Assembly (NCBI RefSeq): GCF_020741345.1
Contig: NZ_DYZD01000356.1
Coordinates: forward strand, 1-33,254
Length of the DNA stretch: 33,254 bases
Direction of reading: 5' to 3'
Source of the DNA: Nocardiopsis listeri
GTDB taxonomy: Bacteria; Actinomycetota; Actinomycetes; Streptosporangiales; Streptosporangiaceae
Shown here piece by piece: positions 14,531 through 22,835 of the stretch; position 1 is the first letter of the stretch; each line of letters opens with the position of its first letter. A program made the translations under genes and the position numbers. The notes under the pieces were generated by a model. That model was not told the origin of the DNA. It saw only the letters and a program-made list of their open reading frames with translations, and searched no databases.

Positions 14531-15427
14531 ATGGAAGCACTGATCGATCCGTTCGGGGTCACCTTCGTCCAGCGGGCGCTGTGGGGCGGCGCCCTCGTCT
14601 CCCTGATCTGCGCGATCGCGGGGACGTGGGTCGTCCTGCGGGGGATGGCCTTCCTCGGGGACGCGATGTCGCACGGCATGCTCCCCGGGGTGGCCCTGGC
14701 CGCCCTGCTCGGCCAGAGCCTGTTCCTGGGCGCAGCCCTGGCGGCCGGGGCCATGGCCGCGGGGGTCACCCTGTTGAACCGCTCCCCGCGACTGTCGCAG
14801 GACACGAGCATCGGACTGTTGTTCGTGGGCATGCTCTCCGTCGGCGTCATCCTGGTCTCGCACTCGGCCACGTTCGCCGTCGACCTCACCGGGCTCCTCT
14901 TCGGCGACGTACTGGCGGTACGCGAACGCGACCTGTGGCACCTGGGGATCTGTCTGCTGGTGGCACTGGTGGTGGCGGTCGTGGGGCACCGGGCGTTCAT
15001 GGCCCTGGCGTTCGACCCCCGCAAGGCGCACACCCTGGGGCTGGCCCCGCGCGCGGCCCACGCCGCGATGCTCGCCCTGGTCACCCTGGCCGTGGTCGCC
15101 TCCTTCCACGTGGTCGGCACCCTGCTGGTGTTCGGCCTGCTGATCGCACCCCCCGCGGCGGCCGTGCCGTGGGCCAGGAGCGTGCCGACGATCATGTGCG
15201 CCGCCGCCCTGATCGGCGTCGCCTCGACCTACTTCGGACTGTTGGCCTCCTGGCACTGGGAGACCGCGGCCGGGGCGAGCATCGCGGCGACCGCCGTGGC
15301 GTTCTTCTTCGTCTCGTTGGCGCTCTCGACCCTGCGTTCTCGGCTCGCGCGGCGAGAACGCCCCACTCCCCCTTCCGCCACGACGCCCTCCCACCCTCGA
15401 CTCGAAGAAAGGTCGATGACCCCGTGA
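14531..15427 (+). CDS. aztB: Zinc ABC transporter permease (AztB/ZnuB-like)
   Basis: A 298-residue ABC-3 family (ZnuB/MntB/FecCD-like metal) permease with about eight hydrophobic helices. Typical features are the early AIAGTWVVLRGMAFLGDAMSHGMLPG segment (spread over about residues 28-55), the LLFGDVLAV motif and the terminal LLVFGLLIAPPAAA helix. ATG 14531 was chosen over upstream in-frame codons because a TAGAGT -10 box lies just before it. The stop overlaps the GTG of the next gene (GTGA). The C-terminal 25 residues are charged and cytoplasmic. Confidence 0.9.
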   Translation: MEALIDPFGVTFVQRALWGGALVSLICAIAGTWVVLRGMAFLGDAMSHGMLPGVALAALLGQSLFLGAALAAGAMAAGVTLLNRSPRLSQDTSIGLLFVGMLSVGVILVSHSATFAVDLTGLLFGDVLAVRERDLWHLGICLLVALVVAVVGHRAFMALAFDPRKAHTLGLAPRAAHAAMLALVTLAVVASFHVVGTLLVFGLLIAPPAAAVPWARSVPTIMCAAALIGVASTYFGLLASWHWETAAGASIAATAVAFFFVSLALSTLRSRLARRERPTPPSATTPSHPRLEERSMTP

Positions 15428-16608
15428 GACCCCTGACCACAACGACGGCCGCAACCGTGGGGTTGTGCACCCTGCTCCTGGCCGGCTGCGCCGCAGAACC
15501 ACCCCGGGACGAGGTGCCAGAGGCCGAGGAAACACCCCACGGCTACGTCGAAGGGGCCGAGGAGGCCGCCGAACCGCAGTCCCGGCTGGTCCTGGCCGAC
15601 GCCGACAGCGGCGAGGTGCGGCTGGTGGACCTGATCACCGAGGAGACCACCGAACTCGGCACCGTCCCCGGAGCGGACGGCATCGCCGGGGACGGTCGAT
15701 TCGCCTACCTCAACTCATCCGGTGATGGGATGACAGAGGTGTTCGACAGCGGGGTGTGGACGGTCGACCACGGCGATCACAACCACTACTACCGGACCGA
15801 CACCGGTCCGGTCGGCGCACTGGACGGGGTCACCGCCGCCGCGGTCGTCACCGACACCGTGCTGACCTCGGTCATCGATGACGCGGGCACCTCCCTGGTC
15901 CTGGAACGGGAAGGGTTGGAGGACGGAACGGTCTCCACCGTCGACCCGATCTCCGAGGAAACCTCGCTAGCCCTGCCGTTCGCCGGTGGCCTGGTCGCCG
16001 TGGACGACGACGGCACGGTCCGGTCCCTGGACCGGGCCGGGGAGCCCGCCGAGACGTTGGACCAGACCTGCGCCGACCCTCAAGGGGCGGCCGTCACCCG
16101 TCGCGGCCTGGTCGTGGGCTGCGCCGAGGGCGCCCTGCACCTGACCTCGGAGGACGACGCCCTCGAAGCGTCCGTCCTGCCCTATCCGGGGGCCGGGCGC
16201 GTCGAATCCTTCCATCACCGCCCCGGATCGGCGGTCCTGGCCACGCTGTCCACCGACGGTGACCCGTGGATCCTGGACCTGGCCGCGGCCGAGTGGCGCG
16301 CCCTCGATCTCGACGACCCGGTCACCGTCACCGCGGTCGGCGAGGGGATGCCCGTTCTGGCCCTGACCGGCGACGGGTCCCTGCACTCCTTCGACCCGCA
16401 GGACGGTGAGGAGACGGCCGACGCCGCACTGGTGGAGACCATCGATCCCGAGCACACTCCCACACTCCAGGTGGACACCTCCCGCGCCTACGTCAACGAC
16501 GCCGAGGCCGGTCTGGTCCACGAGGTCGACTACAACGACGATCTTCGGGTGGCCCGCACCTTCGAGGTGGACATCGCGCCGCACCTCATGGTCGAGACGG
16601 GACGGTGA
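15424..16608 (+). CDS. AztD-related beta-propeller lipoprotein (first paralogue)
   Basis: A 394-residue lipoprotein: lipobox LLAGC with Cys22, then a low-complexity acidic linker and repeated blade-like segments (LVLADADSGEVRLVDL, LVAVDDDGTVRSLD, WILDLAAAEWRALDL) typical of a beta-propeller. Residues 115-121 form a histidine/aspartate cluster DHGDHNH, similar to the DHGDH element I recall from AztD zinc metallochaperones. Cys216 and Cys233 are spaced like Cys204/Cys222 of the second propeller in this operon, supporting homology and a disulfide. It lacks the HHG and CPxxHGE histidines of that paralogue. The role is probably extracytoplasmic zinc binding and handover to the AztC-like protein. 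The GTG start overlaps the permease stop (GTGA), and the TGA overlaps the next GTG. Confidence 0.78.
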   Translation: MRPLTTTTAATVGLCTLLLAGCAAEPPRDEVPEAEETPHGYVEGAEEAAEPQSRLVLADADSGEVRLVDLITEETTELGTVPGADGIAGDGRFAYLNSSGDGMTEVFDSGVWTVDHGDHNHYYRTDTGPVGALDGVTAAAVVTDTVLTSVIDDAGTSLVLEREGLEDGTVSTVDPISEETSLALPFAGGLVAVDDDGTVRSLDRAGEPAETLDQTCADPQGAAVTRRGLVVGCAEGALHLTSEDDALEASVLPYPGAGRVESFHHRPGSAVLATLSTDGDPWILDLAAAEWRALDLDDPVTVTAVGEGMPVLALTGDGSLHSFDPQDGEETADAALVETIDPEHTPTLQVDTSRAYVNDAEAGLVHEVDYNDDLRVARTFEVDIAPHLMVETGR

Positions 16609-17531
16609 TCGACGTGTATCCGCGCAAGGCCCTGACCGCGCTCACCGCCACCGGACTCCTCTTCGCGCTCGGCGCCTGCTCTCCCGACGACGGTGGCGAG
16701 GGAATCGTGGTGACCACCAACATCCTCGGCGACATCACCCGCGAGATCGTCGGCGACCAGGCCGAGGTCACCGTGTTGATGAAGCCCGACGCCGACCCGC
16801 ACTCGTTCGGGATCTCCGCCCAGGAGGCCGCGAGGCTGGAGAAGGCCGACCTGGTCGTGCACAACGGTCTCGGTCTGGAGGAGGGGATCGCGCGCAACGT
16901 CGCCGCCGCGGAGGATGCGGGTGTGCCCGCCCTGGAGGTCGGCGCGAACGTCGACCCCCTCCCCTACACCTCCGACGAGAGCGAGGGCGAGCCCGACCCG
17001 CACTTTTGGACCGACCCGGCCCGTGTCCTCATGGCCGTGGACCTGATCACCGAACACGTGGTCGAGGAGGTCGACGGGGTCGACGCCGACACCGTGCGCG
17101 CCAACGCCGAGGCGTACGCGGGCGAGGTCGAGGAACTCGACGCGTGGATGGGCGAGGAGTTCTCCGCCCTGCCGGACGAGGACCGCCGGCTCGTGACCAA
17201 CCACCACGTCTTCGGCTACCTCGCCGACCGCTACGACTTCGAGGTCATCGGCGCGGTCATCCCCAGCGGCACGACCCTGGCCTCGCCCAGCACCTCCGAT
17301 CTCAAGGACCTCTCCGACGCCGTCGCCGAAGCAGGTGTCTCGGCCGTCTTCGCCGACTCCTCCCGACCCGACCGTCTGGCCACCGTCATGGCCGAGGAGG
17401 CGGGGGTGGAGATCGAGGTCGTCGCGCTCTACTCCGAATCCCTCACCGCGGAGGGCGGGGGCGCCGCCACCTACCTGGAGATGATGCGCGCCAACACCGA
17501 AGCCATCGCCGCCGGACTCGGCGGCGACTGA
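16605..17531 (+). CDS. aztC: Zinc ABC transporter substrate-binding lipoprotein (AztC/ZnuA-like)
   Basis: A 308-residue cluster A-I metal-binding protein, anchored through Cys25 of the lipobox ALGAC. Expected zinc ligands are H66 (DADPHSFG), H133 (PDPHFWTDP) and H200 (TNHHVFGY). The fourth position, Asp in LYSDSL-type motifs of AztC/PsaA proteins, appears here as E278 in LYSESL. The stretch between the first two histidines is short and acidic rather than carrying a His-rich loop. The GTG 16605 start overlaps the upstream TGA. A hairpin followed by a T-tract lies after the stop, before the second propeller gene. It should capture zinc outside the membrane and deliver it to the AztB permease. 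Confidence 0.9.
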   Translation: MIDVYPRKALTALTATGLLFALGACSPDDGGEGIVVTTNILGDITREIVGDQAEVTVLMKPDADPHSFGISAQEAARLEKADLVVHNGLGLEEGIARNVAAAEDAGVPALEVGANVDPLPYTSDESEGEPDPHFWTDPARVLMAVDLITEHVVEEVDGVDADTVRANAEAYAGEVEELDAWMGEEFSALPDEDRRLVTNHHVFGYLADRYDFEVIGAVIPSGTTLASPSTSDLKDLSDAVAEAGVSAVFADSSRPDRLATVMAEEAGVEIEVVALYSESLTAEGGGAATYLEMMRANTEAIAAGLGGD

Positions 17532-17551
17532 CCCGATCCCCGGGTCCCCAC

Positions 17552-17578
17552 GTCGTGGTCTCCCGCCACGGCCGTTTT
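17552..17578 (+). terminator. Intrinsic terminator or attenuator between aztC and aztD
   Basis: GTCGTGG (17552-17558) pairs with CCACGGC (17566-17572), including one G-U pair and a 7-nt loop, and is followed by GTTTTCT. A second stem GACCCG/CGGGTC (17530-17546) precedes it and starts in the aztC stop codon. T-tracts are rare in this DNA, which makes the site notable. Confidence 0.5.
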
Positions 17579-17606
17579 CTCCCACACCGGAAACCGAAAG
17601 AGAACC

Positions 17607-18794
17607 ATGCGCACACCACACCACCGACGCCGGGCCGCACTACCGGTCCTGCTCTCCGCGGGGCTGTTGCTGACCGCCTGCGGCACCGACGACGACACCG
17701 CCTCCGAGGCCGGCACGGAAACCTCGGACGAGGCCGGCGTCCCGGTGAACGAACCGATCGTCACCACCTACGACGGTGGTCTCTACGTCCTGGACGGCCG
17801 GACCCTGGAGGTGATCGAGGACATCGAACTGGAGGGGTTCAACCGCCTCAACCCCGCCGGGGACGATCGGCACGTGTTCGTCTCCACCTCCGAGGGCTTC
17901 CAGGTCCTGGACGCCGTCGGCGCGCAGCTGACCGACACGGTCTTCGCCGCGGACACCCCCGGGCACGTGGTCCGGCACGCGGGCCGCACCGTGCTGTTCG
18001 CCGACGGAACCGGTGAGGTGACCGCCTTCGACACCGACGCGCTCGGCGAGGGAACGCCCGCCGACCTCGACACCTACACCACCGAGGAGGCCCACCACGG
18101 CGTGGCCGTCGAATTGGAGAACGGGGAACTGCTCGTCACCCTGGGCGACGAGGAGGAGCGCGTCGGCGCCATCGTCCTGGACGGGAACCACGAAGAGGTC
18201 GCCCGAAGCGAGGAGTGCCCCGGCGTGCACGGGGAGACCACGGCCGAGGGCGAGGCCGTGGTCATCGGCTGCGAGGACGGTGTCCTGATCTACCAGGACG
18301 GCGAGTTCACCAAGGTGGACGGCGAGGACGACTACGGTCGCATCGGCAACCAGGCCGGCTCCGACGACTCCCCCATCGTCCTGGGCGACTACAAGACCGA
18401 CCCGGACGCCGAACTGGAGCGCCCCGAGCAGGTCGCCCTCGTCGACACCGCCGACGCCTCCATGACCCTGGTCGACCTGCCCTCCAGCTACACCTTCCGT
18501 TCCCTGGGCCGCGGCCCGGGCGGTGAGGCCCTGGTCCTGGGCACCGACGGCACGTTGCACGTGATCGACCCCGAATCGGCCGAGGTCACCGACGGCATCG
18601 AGCTGATGGACGAGTGGGAGGAGCCGTTGGAGTGGCAGGAGCCCCGCCCGGCCCTGTTCGTGCGCGGAGAGACCGCGTACGTGAGCGACACCGCCACCGA
18701 CCAGGTGCACGCCGTGGACCTGTCCAGTGGTGAGGTCACCGCCTCGGTGACCCTGGAGGAGACCCCCGACGAGCTCAGCGGGGTCGGCCACTAG
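17607..18794 (+). CDS. aztD: Zinc metallochaperone AztD-like beta-propeller lipoprotein (second paralogue)
   Basis: A 395-residue lipoprotein with lipobox LLTAC (Cys25), an acidic Thr/Glu-rich linker and a beta-propeller. AztD-family signatures are present: HVVRH with a following FADGTGEV (120-138), EEAHHGVAVEL (160-170), ECPGVHGE (203-210), GCEDGVLIY (221-229) and GRIGNQAGS. AztD proteins bind zinc in the extracytoplasmic space and pass it to AztC. H120, H124, H163, H164 and H208 are candidate ligands; C204 and C222 probably form a disulfide. Unlike the first propeller, it has no DHGDH cluster. ATG 17607 follows GAAAGAG. It is separated from aztC by 75 bp holding a terminator-like hairpin, with no zinc box of its own. 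Its TAG shares the palindrome CTAG with the convergent acetyltransferase stop. Confidence 0.85.
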   Translation: MRTPHHRRRAALPVLLSAGLLLTACGTDDDTASEAGTETSDEAGVPVNEPIVTTYDGGLYVLDGRTLEVIEDIELEGFNRLNPAGDDRHVFVSTSEGFQVLDAVGAQLTDTVFAADTPGHVVRHAGRTVLFADGTGEVTAFDTDALGEGTPADLDTYTTEEAHHGVAVELENGELLVTLGDEEERVGAIVLDGNHEEVARSEECPGVHGETTAEGEAVVIGCEDGVLIYQDGEFTKVDGEDDYGRIGNQAGSDDSPIVLGDYKTDPDAELERPEQVALVDTADASMTLVDLPSSYTFRSLGRGPGGEALVLGTDGTLHVIDPESAEVTDGIELMDEWEEPLEWQEPRPALFVRGETAYVSDTATDQVHAVDLSSGEVTASVTLEETPDELSGVGH

Positions 18795-19423
18795 TCCTTC
18801 TCCTCCGTACCCGGTTCGCGCAGCATGGTGTGCAGGGTCGGCCCGTCGGGCATGGGGACCTCGGCCAGGACCCGGAACCCGAAGCGCGCGTAGAACGGCA
18901 GGTTCTGCGCACTGCTCGACTCCAGGAAGACCGGCGCTCCGTGCAGGTCGGCCCGCTCCAGCCCATGACGCAGCAGGCCCACACCGGCCCCGACGCCACG
19001 AACGTCGGGGTCGGTGCCCAACTCCGCGAGGTACCAGTGCGGTGTTCGGGGTGTGTGCCCGGCCAGGCTCATCATGCCCGGAAGCACGGTGGGCAGCCGG
19101 TCCGCCCCGAAGAGCGCGGCCAGGTGCGGAAGGCAGCGCAGGGCTCCCGGGCCCGTGGAGAGGCCGGGCCTCCCCCACAGGGCCGCGCCCACCACCCGGT
19201 CGTCGAGCACGGCGACGTCCACCAGCCCGTACGGCAGGTACTCGAACCCGGCCTCGATCGCGTAGAGCCGGCGTGCCCGCCGCCCAAGGTCCTCGGGGAA
19301 CATCCACGCCACGAACGGATCCTTCTCGAAGGCCCGTGCCAGCACCCGGGACACGGCCGTCACGTCCCGGCGACCGGCCGCCCGTATCGAGAGCCCGTCC
19401 CCTCTTTCCTCCGCGCGCCCCAT
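18791..19423 (-). CDS. GNAT-family N-acetyltransferase
   Basis: A 210-residue GNAT acyltransferase using acetyl-CoA. The pyrophosphate-binding motif A is PDVRGVGAGVGLLRHGLE (Arg-x-x-Gly-x-Gly/Ala), preceded by HWYLAELGTDP and followed by VFLESSSAQNLPFYARFGFRV, the normal motif B with an active-site-region Tyr. The acceptor substrate is unknown. ATG 19423 is preceded by AAAGGAGAG; the open frame extends to 19669 but that part is not conserved. The stop TAG overlaps the convergent aztD stop over CTAG. Confidence 0.88.
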   Translation of the reverse strand: MGRAEERGDGLSIRAAGRRDVTAVSRVLARAFEKDPFVAWMFPEDLGRRARRLYAIEAGFEYLPYGLVDVAVLDDRVVGAALWGRPGLSTGPGALRCLPHLAALFGADRLPTVLPGMMSLAGHTPRTPHWYLAELGTDPDVRGVGAGVGLLRHGLERADLHGAPVFLESSSAQNLPFYARFGFRVLAEVPMPDGPTLHTMLREPGTEEKD

Positions 19424-19537
19424 GACTCTCCTTTCATGAACCGTCCAGACGGTACGGTATCGGGGGCCGGGAGCGCTTCTCGGAAGCGACACCACCGGTG
19501 ACGCGGCGGGCCCGCCCGCACGGCGCGGGAAATCGTG

Positions 19538-19565
19538 TTGACCCCCCGGAACCCGTGTCGATACC
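19538..19565 (+). promoter_or_regulatory. Candidate sigma-70-type promoter for the Tat serine hydrolase
   Basis: TTGACC (19538-19543) and GATACC (19560-19565) are separated by 16 bp, 82 bp before the likely TTG start. This is within the 224-bp gap 19424-19647, the largest in the window, which otherwise shows nothing recognisable. Confidence 0.4.
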
Positions 19566-19647
19566 TTGCCCGGGTCCCCCACCCCTTCTCCCCCTGCCCC
19601 CGTGCGGGAAGGCCCCATCGTTTCCTCCCACACGAGAGGCCCTCGCC

Positions 19648-20931
19648 TTGTCGCACATGCCCTTCCCACCGAACCCGACCCGTGGTCCCAGCCGACGCGG
19701 CGCCCTGGCCCTGGCCGCGGGCACGGGCGTGGCCCTTGCCGGCGGCCACGTGCTCCCCGTTCACGCGGACGAGCTCACCTGGCGGGTGACCGGACCGGAG
19801 GTCGCTCCCCTGGCCCACTTCGACGACGTCATGCGCGAGTACATGGAGGCCCGCTCGATCAGCGCCGGTTCCCTGGCCGTGGCCCGGGACGGACGCATCG
19901 CGCTGGTGCGCGGCTACACCTGGGGCGGCTCCGACGTGGCCACCACCCAGGAGACCGACGTCTTCCGTATCGCCAGCCTCAGCAAGAACATCGCCGGCAC
20001 CGCCGCCATGCTCCTGGCCCAGCGCGGTGAGCTGGACCTGGACACACCCGTTCAGGATCTGATCGACCTGACCCCGCTGCCCGGGAACGACCCCGACCCC
20101 CGTCTGGGCGAGGTGACCGTCCGGCGCGCCCTGCAGCACCTGGGAGGTTGGAATCGGGACCTGTCCGGCGACCCCCTGTGGACCGACCACTCCATCGTCG
20201 ACGAGACCGATCTGACCCTGCCGTTGTCCGAGGAGGACGTGATCGCCCACGTCAGCGGCAAAGGGCTCGACTTCGCCCCCGGCACCGAGCACGCCTACAG
20301 CAACTACGGCTACCTGCTGGTCTCCCGGGTGATCGCCGAGGTGACGGGGGGAACGTTCGAGGACTTCGTCGTCTCGGACGTGCTCGGCCCTGTGGACGTG
20401 GCCCGGATGCGCGCCGGGCGTTCCCTGGCCCAGACCCAGGAGGGCGAAGTGCGCTACGAGTCGGTCCACACCACGACCACCGTGCTGGACGGCTCCGGGG
20501 ACCAGGTGCCCTCTCCCTACGGCGGGTTCAACCTGGAGAACCAGCTGGGCAACGGTGGTTGGGTGGCCTCCGCGGCCGACCTGGTGCGGTACTGCACCAT
20601 CTACGACACCCCCGCCCAGGCCGGGGTCCTCACCCCCGACTCCATCACCGAGGTGTTCGCCGTGCCCGAGATCGGCGGTGGGGCGACCCACTACGGCCTG
20701 GGCTGGTACGTGCGGCCGACCGAGACCGGGGAGAACACCTGGCACTTCGGCAGCATGCCCGGGACCCACACCTTCCTGGCCCGTTCCAACGGCTACACCG
20801 TCGCCGCCCTGTTCAACCGGCGCAACGAGGGCGACGACCTGAACTGGAACGAGATCGACCCCCTGCTCTGGGAGGCCGTCGACGCGACCGACGGCTGGCC
20901 GGAGGAGGACCTCACCCCGATCTACTTCTGA
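19648..20931 (+). CDS. Tat-exported serine hydrolase, beta-lactamase/class C fold
   Basis: A 427-residue serine hydrolase of the beta-lactamase/D-aminopeptidase/esterase family. A twin-arginine signal (PSRRGALALAAGTGVAL, about residues 14-30) ends near PVHADE, so the protein is exported folded. The catalytic motifs are intact: SxxK as S110-L-S-K113 (FRIASLSKN), YxN as Y217-S-N219, and HFGSMPG near the C-terminus in place of the KTG triad. I chose TTG 19648, 8 bases after GAGAGG; ATG 19657 is an alternative but lies 17 bases from the ribosome-binding site. The activity could be beta-lactamase, D,D-peptidase or esterase; sequence alone does not decide. It is convergent with an aldo/keto reductase across a strong hairpin. 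Confidence 0.87.
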   Translation: MSHMPFPPNPTRGPSRRGALALAAGTGVALAGGHVLPVHADELTWRVTGPEVAPLAHFDDVMREYMEARSISAGSLAVARDGRIALVRGYTWGGSDVATTQETDVFRIASLSKNIAGTAAMLLAQRGELDLDTPVQDLIDLTPLPGNDPDPRLGEVTVRRALQHLGGWNRDLSGDPLWTDHSIVDETDLTLPLSEEDVIAHVSGKGLDFAPGTEHAYSNYGYLLVSRVIAEVTGGTFEDFVVSDVLGPVDVARMRAGRSLAQTQEGEVRYESVHTTTTVLDGSGDQVPSPYGGFNLENQLGNGGWVASAADLVRYCTIYDTPAQAGVLTPDSITEVFAVPEIGGGATHYGLGWYVRPTETGENTWHFGSMPGTHTFLARSNGYTVAALFNRRNEGDDLNWNEIDPLLWEAVDATDGWPEEDLTPIYF

Positions 20932-20939
20932 GCAGGCCC

Positions 20940-20965
20940 GGCCGCACCGGTGCCCCGGTGCGGCC
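20940..20965. terminator. Strong bidirectional hairpin, perfect 11-bp stem
   Basis: GGCCGCACCGG (20940-20950) and CCGGTGCGGCC (20955-20965) pair perfectly around a TGCC loop, 8 bp after the serine hydrolase stop and 6 bp from the convergent aldo/keto reductase stop. It lacks a T-tract, as many actinobacterial terminators do. Confidence 0.75.
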
Positions 20966-20971
20966 CCGGTG

Positions 20972-21907
20972 TCAGGGGACGCGGTGGCCGGCGGCCCGGG
21001 TCAGTTCGTACCACTCCGGGCGGGTCAGGTCCAGTTCCGACCCCTGAGCGGCTCCGGTGACCCGTTCGGGCGTGGTGGTGCCCAGTACGACCTGCATCCG
21101 CGCGGGGTGGCGGGTGATCCAGGCGGTGGCCACCGCGATGGGCGGTACGTCGTACTTCTCGGCGAGACGGTCGATGACCCCGTTGAGTTCGGCGTGTTCG
21201 GGCGAACCCAAAAACACGCCGTCGAAGAACCCGGCCTGGAAGGGCGACCAGGCCTGCACGGTGATGTCGTGCAGACGGGCGTGGTCCAGGACACCGCCGC
21301 CGTCGAGGGTGACCGACTGGGGTTCGCCCGCCATGTTCGACGCCAGGCCCTGGGTGATGATCGGGGCGTGGGTGATGGACAGCTGGAGCTGGTTGGCCAC
21401 GATCGGCTGACGAACGTACCTGCGCAGCAGGTCGACCTGGCGGGGCGTGTGGTTGGAGACCCCGAAGGCGCGCACCTTCCCGGCCGCTTGGAGGTCGTCG
21501 AAGGCGCGGGCGACCTCCTCGGGTTCGACGAGCGCGTCGGGCCGGTGCAGCAGCAGGATGTCGACGTGGTCGGTGTCCAGGGCCCGCAGGGAGCCCTCGA
21601 CGGAGGCCACGATGTGCTCGTAGGAGTGGTCGAAGTAGGGCCCTTCGGGGACGATGCCTGCCTTGGTCTGGATGGTCAGGGCCTCGCGTTCGGAGGGGGT
21701 CAGGCGCATCGCCTCGGCGAAGCGACGTTCACAGGCGTGGGTGGTGGGCCCGTAAATGTCGGCGTGGTCGATGAAGTCGATCCCCGCCTCGCGCGCGGCG
21801 CCGACCAGGGCGCGGATCTCCTCGTCGGTCTTGTGGGCGATGCGCATCAGCCCGAGCACGACATTGGGAACGATGATGTCCGTTCCGTGCAGAGTGAACG
21901 TCTTCAA
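20972..21907 (-). CDS. Aldo/keto reductase
   Basis: A 311-residue NADPH-dependent (beta/alpha)8 aldo/keto reductase resembling the YdhF-like group. The catalytic tetrad is visible as D47, Y52 (IDHADIYG), K82 (QTKAG) and H121 (LLLHRPD); the cofactor-side LGTTTPERV motif follows near the C-terminus. TTG 21907 was chosen because AAAGGA lies 6-7 bases upstream and homology begins at FTLHGTDI; an ATG at 21946 would add 13 residues. It lies 55 bp after the polyol importer genes on the same strand, so it may belong to that operon and reduce or oxidise a sugar/polyol intermediate, but this is inference. Confidence 0.9.
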   Translation of the reverse strand: MKTFTLHGTDIIVPNVVLGLMRIAHKTDEEIRALVGAAREAGIDFIDHADIYGPTTHACERRFAEAMRLTPSEREALTIQTKAGIVPEGPYFDHSYEHIVASVEGSLRALDTDHVDILLLHRPDALVEPEEVARAFDDLQAAGKVRAFGVSNHTPRQVDLLRRYVRQPIVANQLQLSITHAPIITQGLASNMAGEPQSVTLDGGGVLDHARLHDITVQAWSPFQAGFFDGVFLGSPEHAELNGVIDRLAEKYDVPPIAVATAWITRHPARMQVVLGTTTPERVTGAAQGSELDLTRPEWYELTRAAGHRVP

Positions 21908-21962
21908 CAGGGGTCCTTTCCGATCGGGCGCCCACATTACGGGCACCCGACCGGAGTTTCCA

Positions 21963-22835
21963 CTACTTGACGGCGCCCATGGACAGCCCGCGCACGAGCT
22001 GACGCTGGGCGGTCCAACCGATCACCACGATGGGCAGCGACGCCATGACCACCGCCGCCGACAGCTGCGCCACGAACAGCCCTTCACTGGTGATGAAACC
22101 GGTGAGGAAGACCGGAACCGTGGCGGCCTGGGCGGCGGTCAGGTTCACCGCGAAGAAGAACTCGTTCCACGCGAAGATCATGCAGATCAGGGCGGTCGCC
22201 GCGATGCCCGGAGCCATGATCGGCAGCATCACCGACCACAGCACCCGGGCCAGTCCCGCGCCCTCCACCCGGGCGGCCTCCACGATCGCCTTGGGCACCT
22301 CCAGGAAGAACGAGCGCAGCATCCACACCGCGATGGGCAGGTTCATCGCCGTGTACAGCACCACCAGGGTCCAGACGTTGTCGAGCATGGACAGGTGCGC
22401 GGCGGCCACGTAGATCGGCACGACCACCGCCACCACCGGCAGCATCTTCGTGGAGATGAAGAAGAACAGCACGTCATCGGTGCGCTTGACCGGGGCGACG
22501 GCCAGCGCGTAGGCCGCGGGTATGCCCAGTACCAGTACCAGGAGCGTGGAGGCCAGGGTGGCGATCACGGAGTTGCCGAGGTAGGGCAGGAAGTCCGCGC
22601 CCAGCACCGCGGTGAACCGCTCCAGGGTGGGTTGGAAGAAGAGCGTGGGCGGGTCGGTGGCGGCCTGGTTCTCCTGCTTGAACGCGGTCAGCACCAGCCA
22701 CAGGACGGGTGAGACGAACACCAGGCCCACGAGCCAGGTGAACACGCTCAGGGCGGCCCCGCCGATCCGCCGGCGCGGCCGGTGCGGGGCTCGGGCGGTG
22801 GCGGAGGCCGTGGGTGCGGTGGCCTGGGCGGTCAC
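21963..22835 (-). CDS. Polyol/sugar ABC transporter permease (SmoG/MalG-like)
   Basis: A 290-residue permease with an Ala/Thr/Arg-rich N-terminal tail and six predicted helices, beginning near FTWLVGLVFVSPVLWLVL. The EAA coupling loop is VEAARVEGAGLARVLWSVMLP, and the ending RQLVRGLSMGAVK is typical of the MalG group. GTG 22835 overlaps the TGA of the first permease (GTGA); the open frame upstream to 23702 is a shadow of that gene. It pairs with the upstream permease to import the ligand of the SmoE-like binding protein. Confidence 0.92.
   Translation of the reverse strand: MTAQATAPTASATARAPHRPRRRIGGAALSVFTWLVGLVFVSPVLWLVLTAFKQENQAATDPPTLFFQPTLERFTAVLGADFLPYLGNSVIATLASTLLVLVLGIPAAYALAVAPVKRTDDVLFFFISTKMLPVVAVVVPIYVAAAHLSMLDNVWTLVVLYTAMNLPIAVWMLRSFFLEVPKAIVEAARVEGAGLARVLWSVMLPIMAPGIAATALICMIFAWNEFFFAVNLTAAQAATVPVFLTGFITSEGLFVAQLSAAVVMASLPIVVIGWTAQRQLVRGLSMGAVK

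Noticed and set aside
14458..15195. An extension of the zinc ATPase frame up to 15195
   Set aside because: The added residues are antisense to the permease gene, and ATG 14457 has a good ribosome-binding site and the conserved N-terminus.
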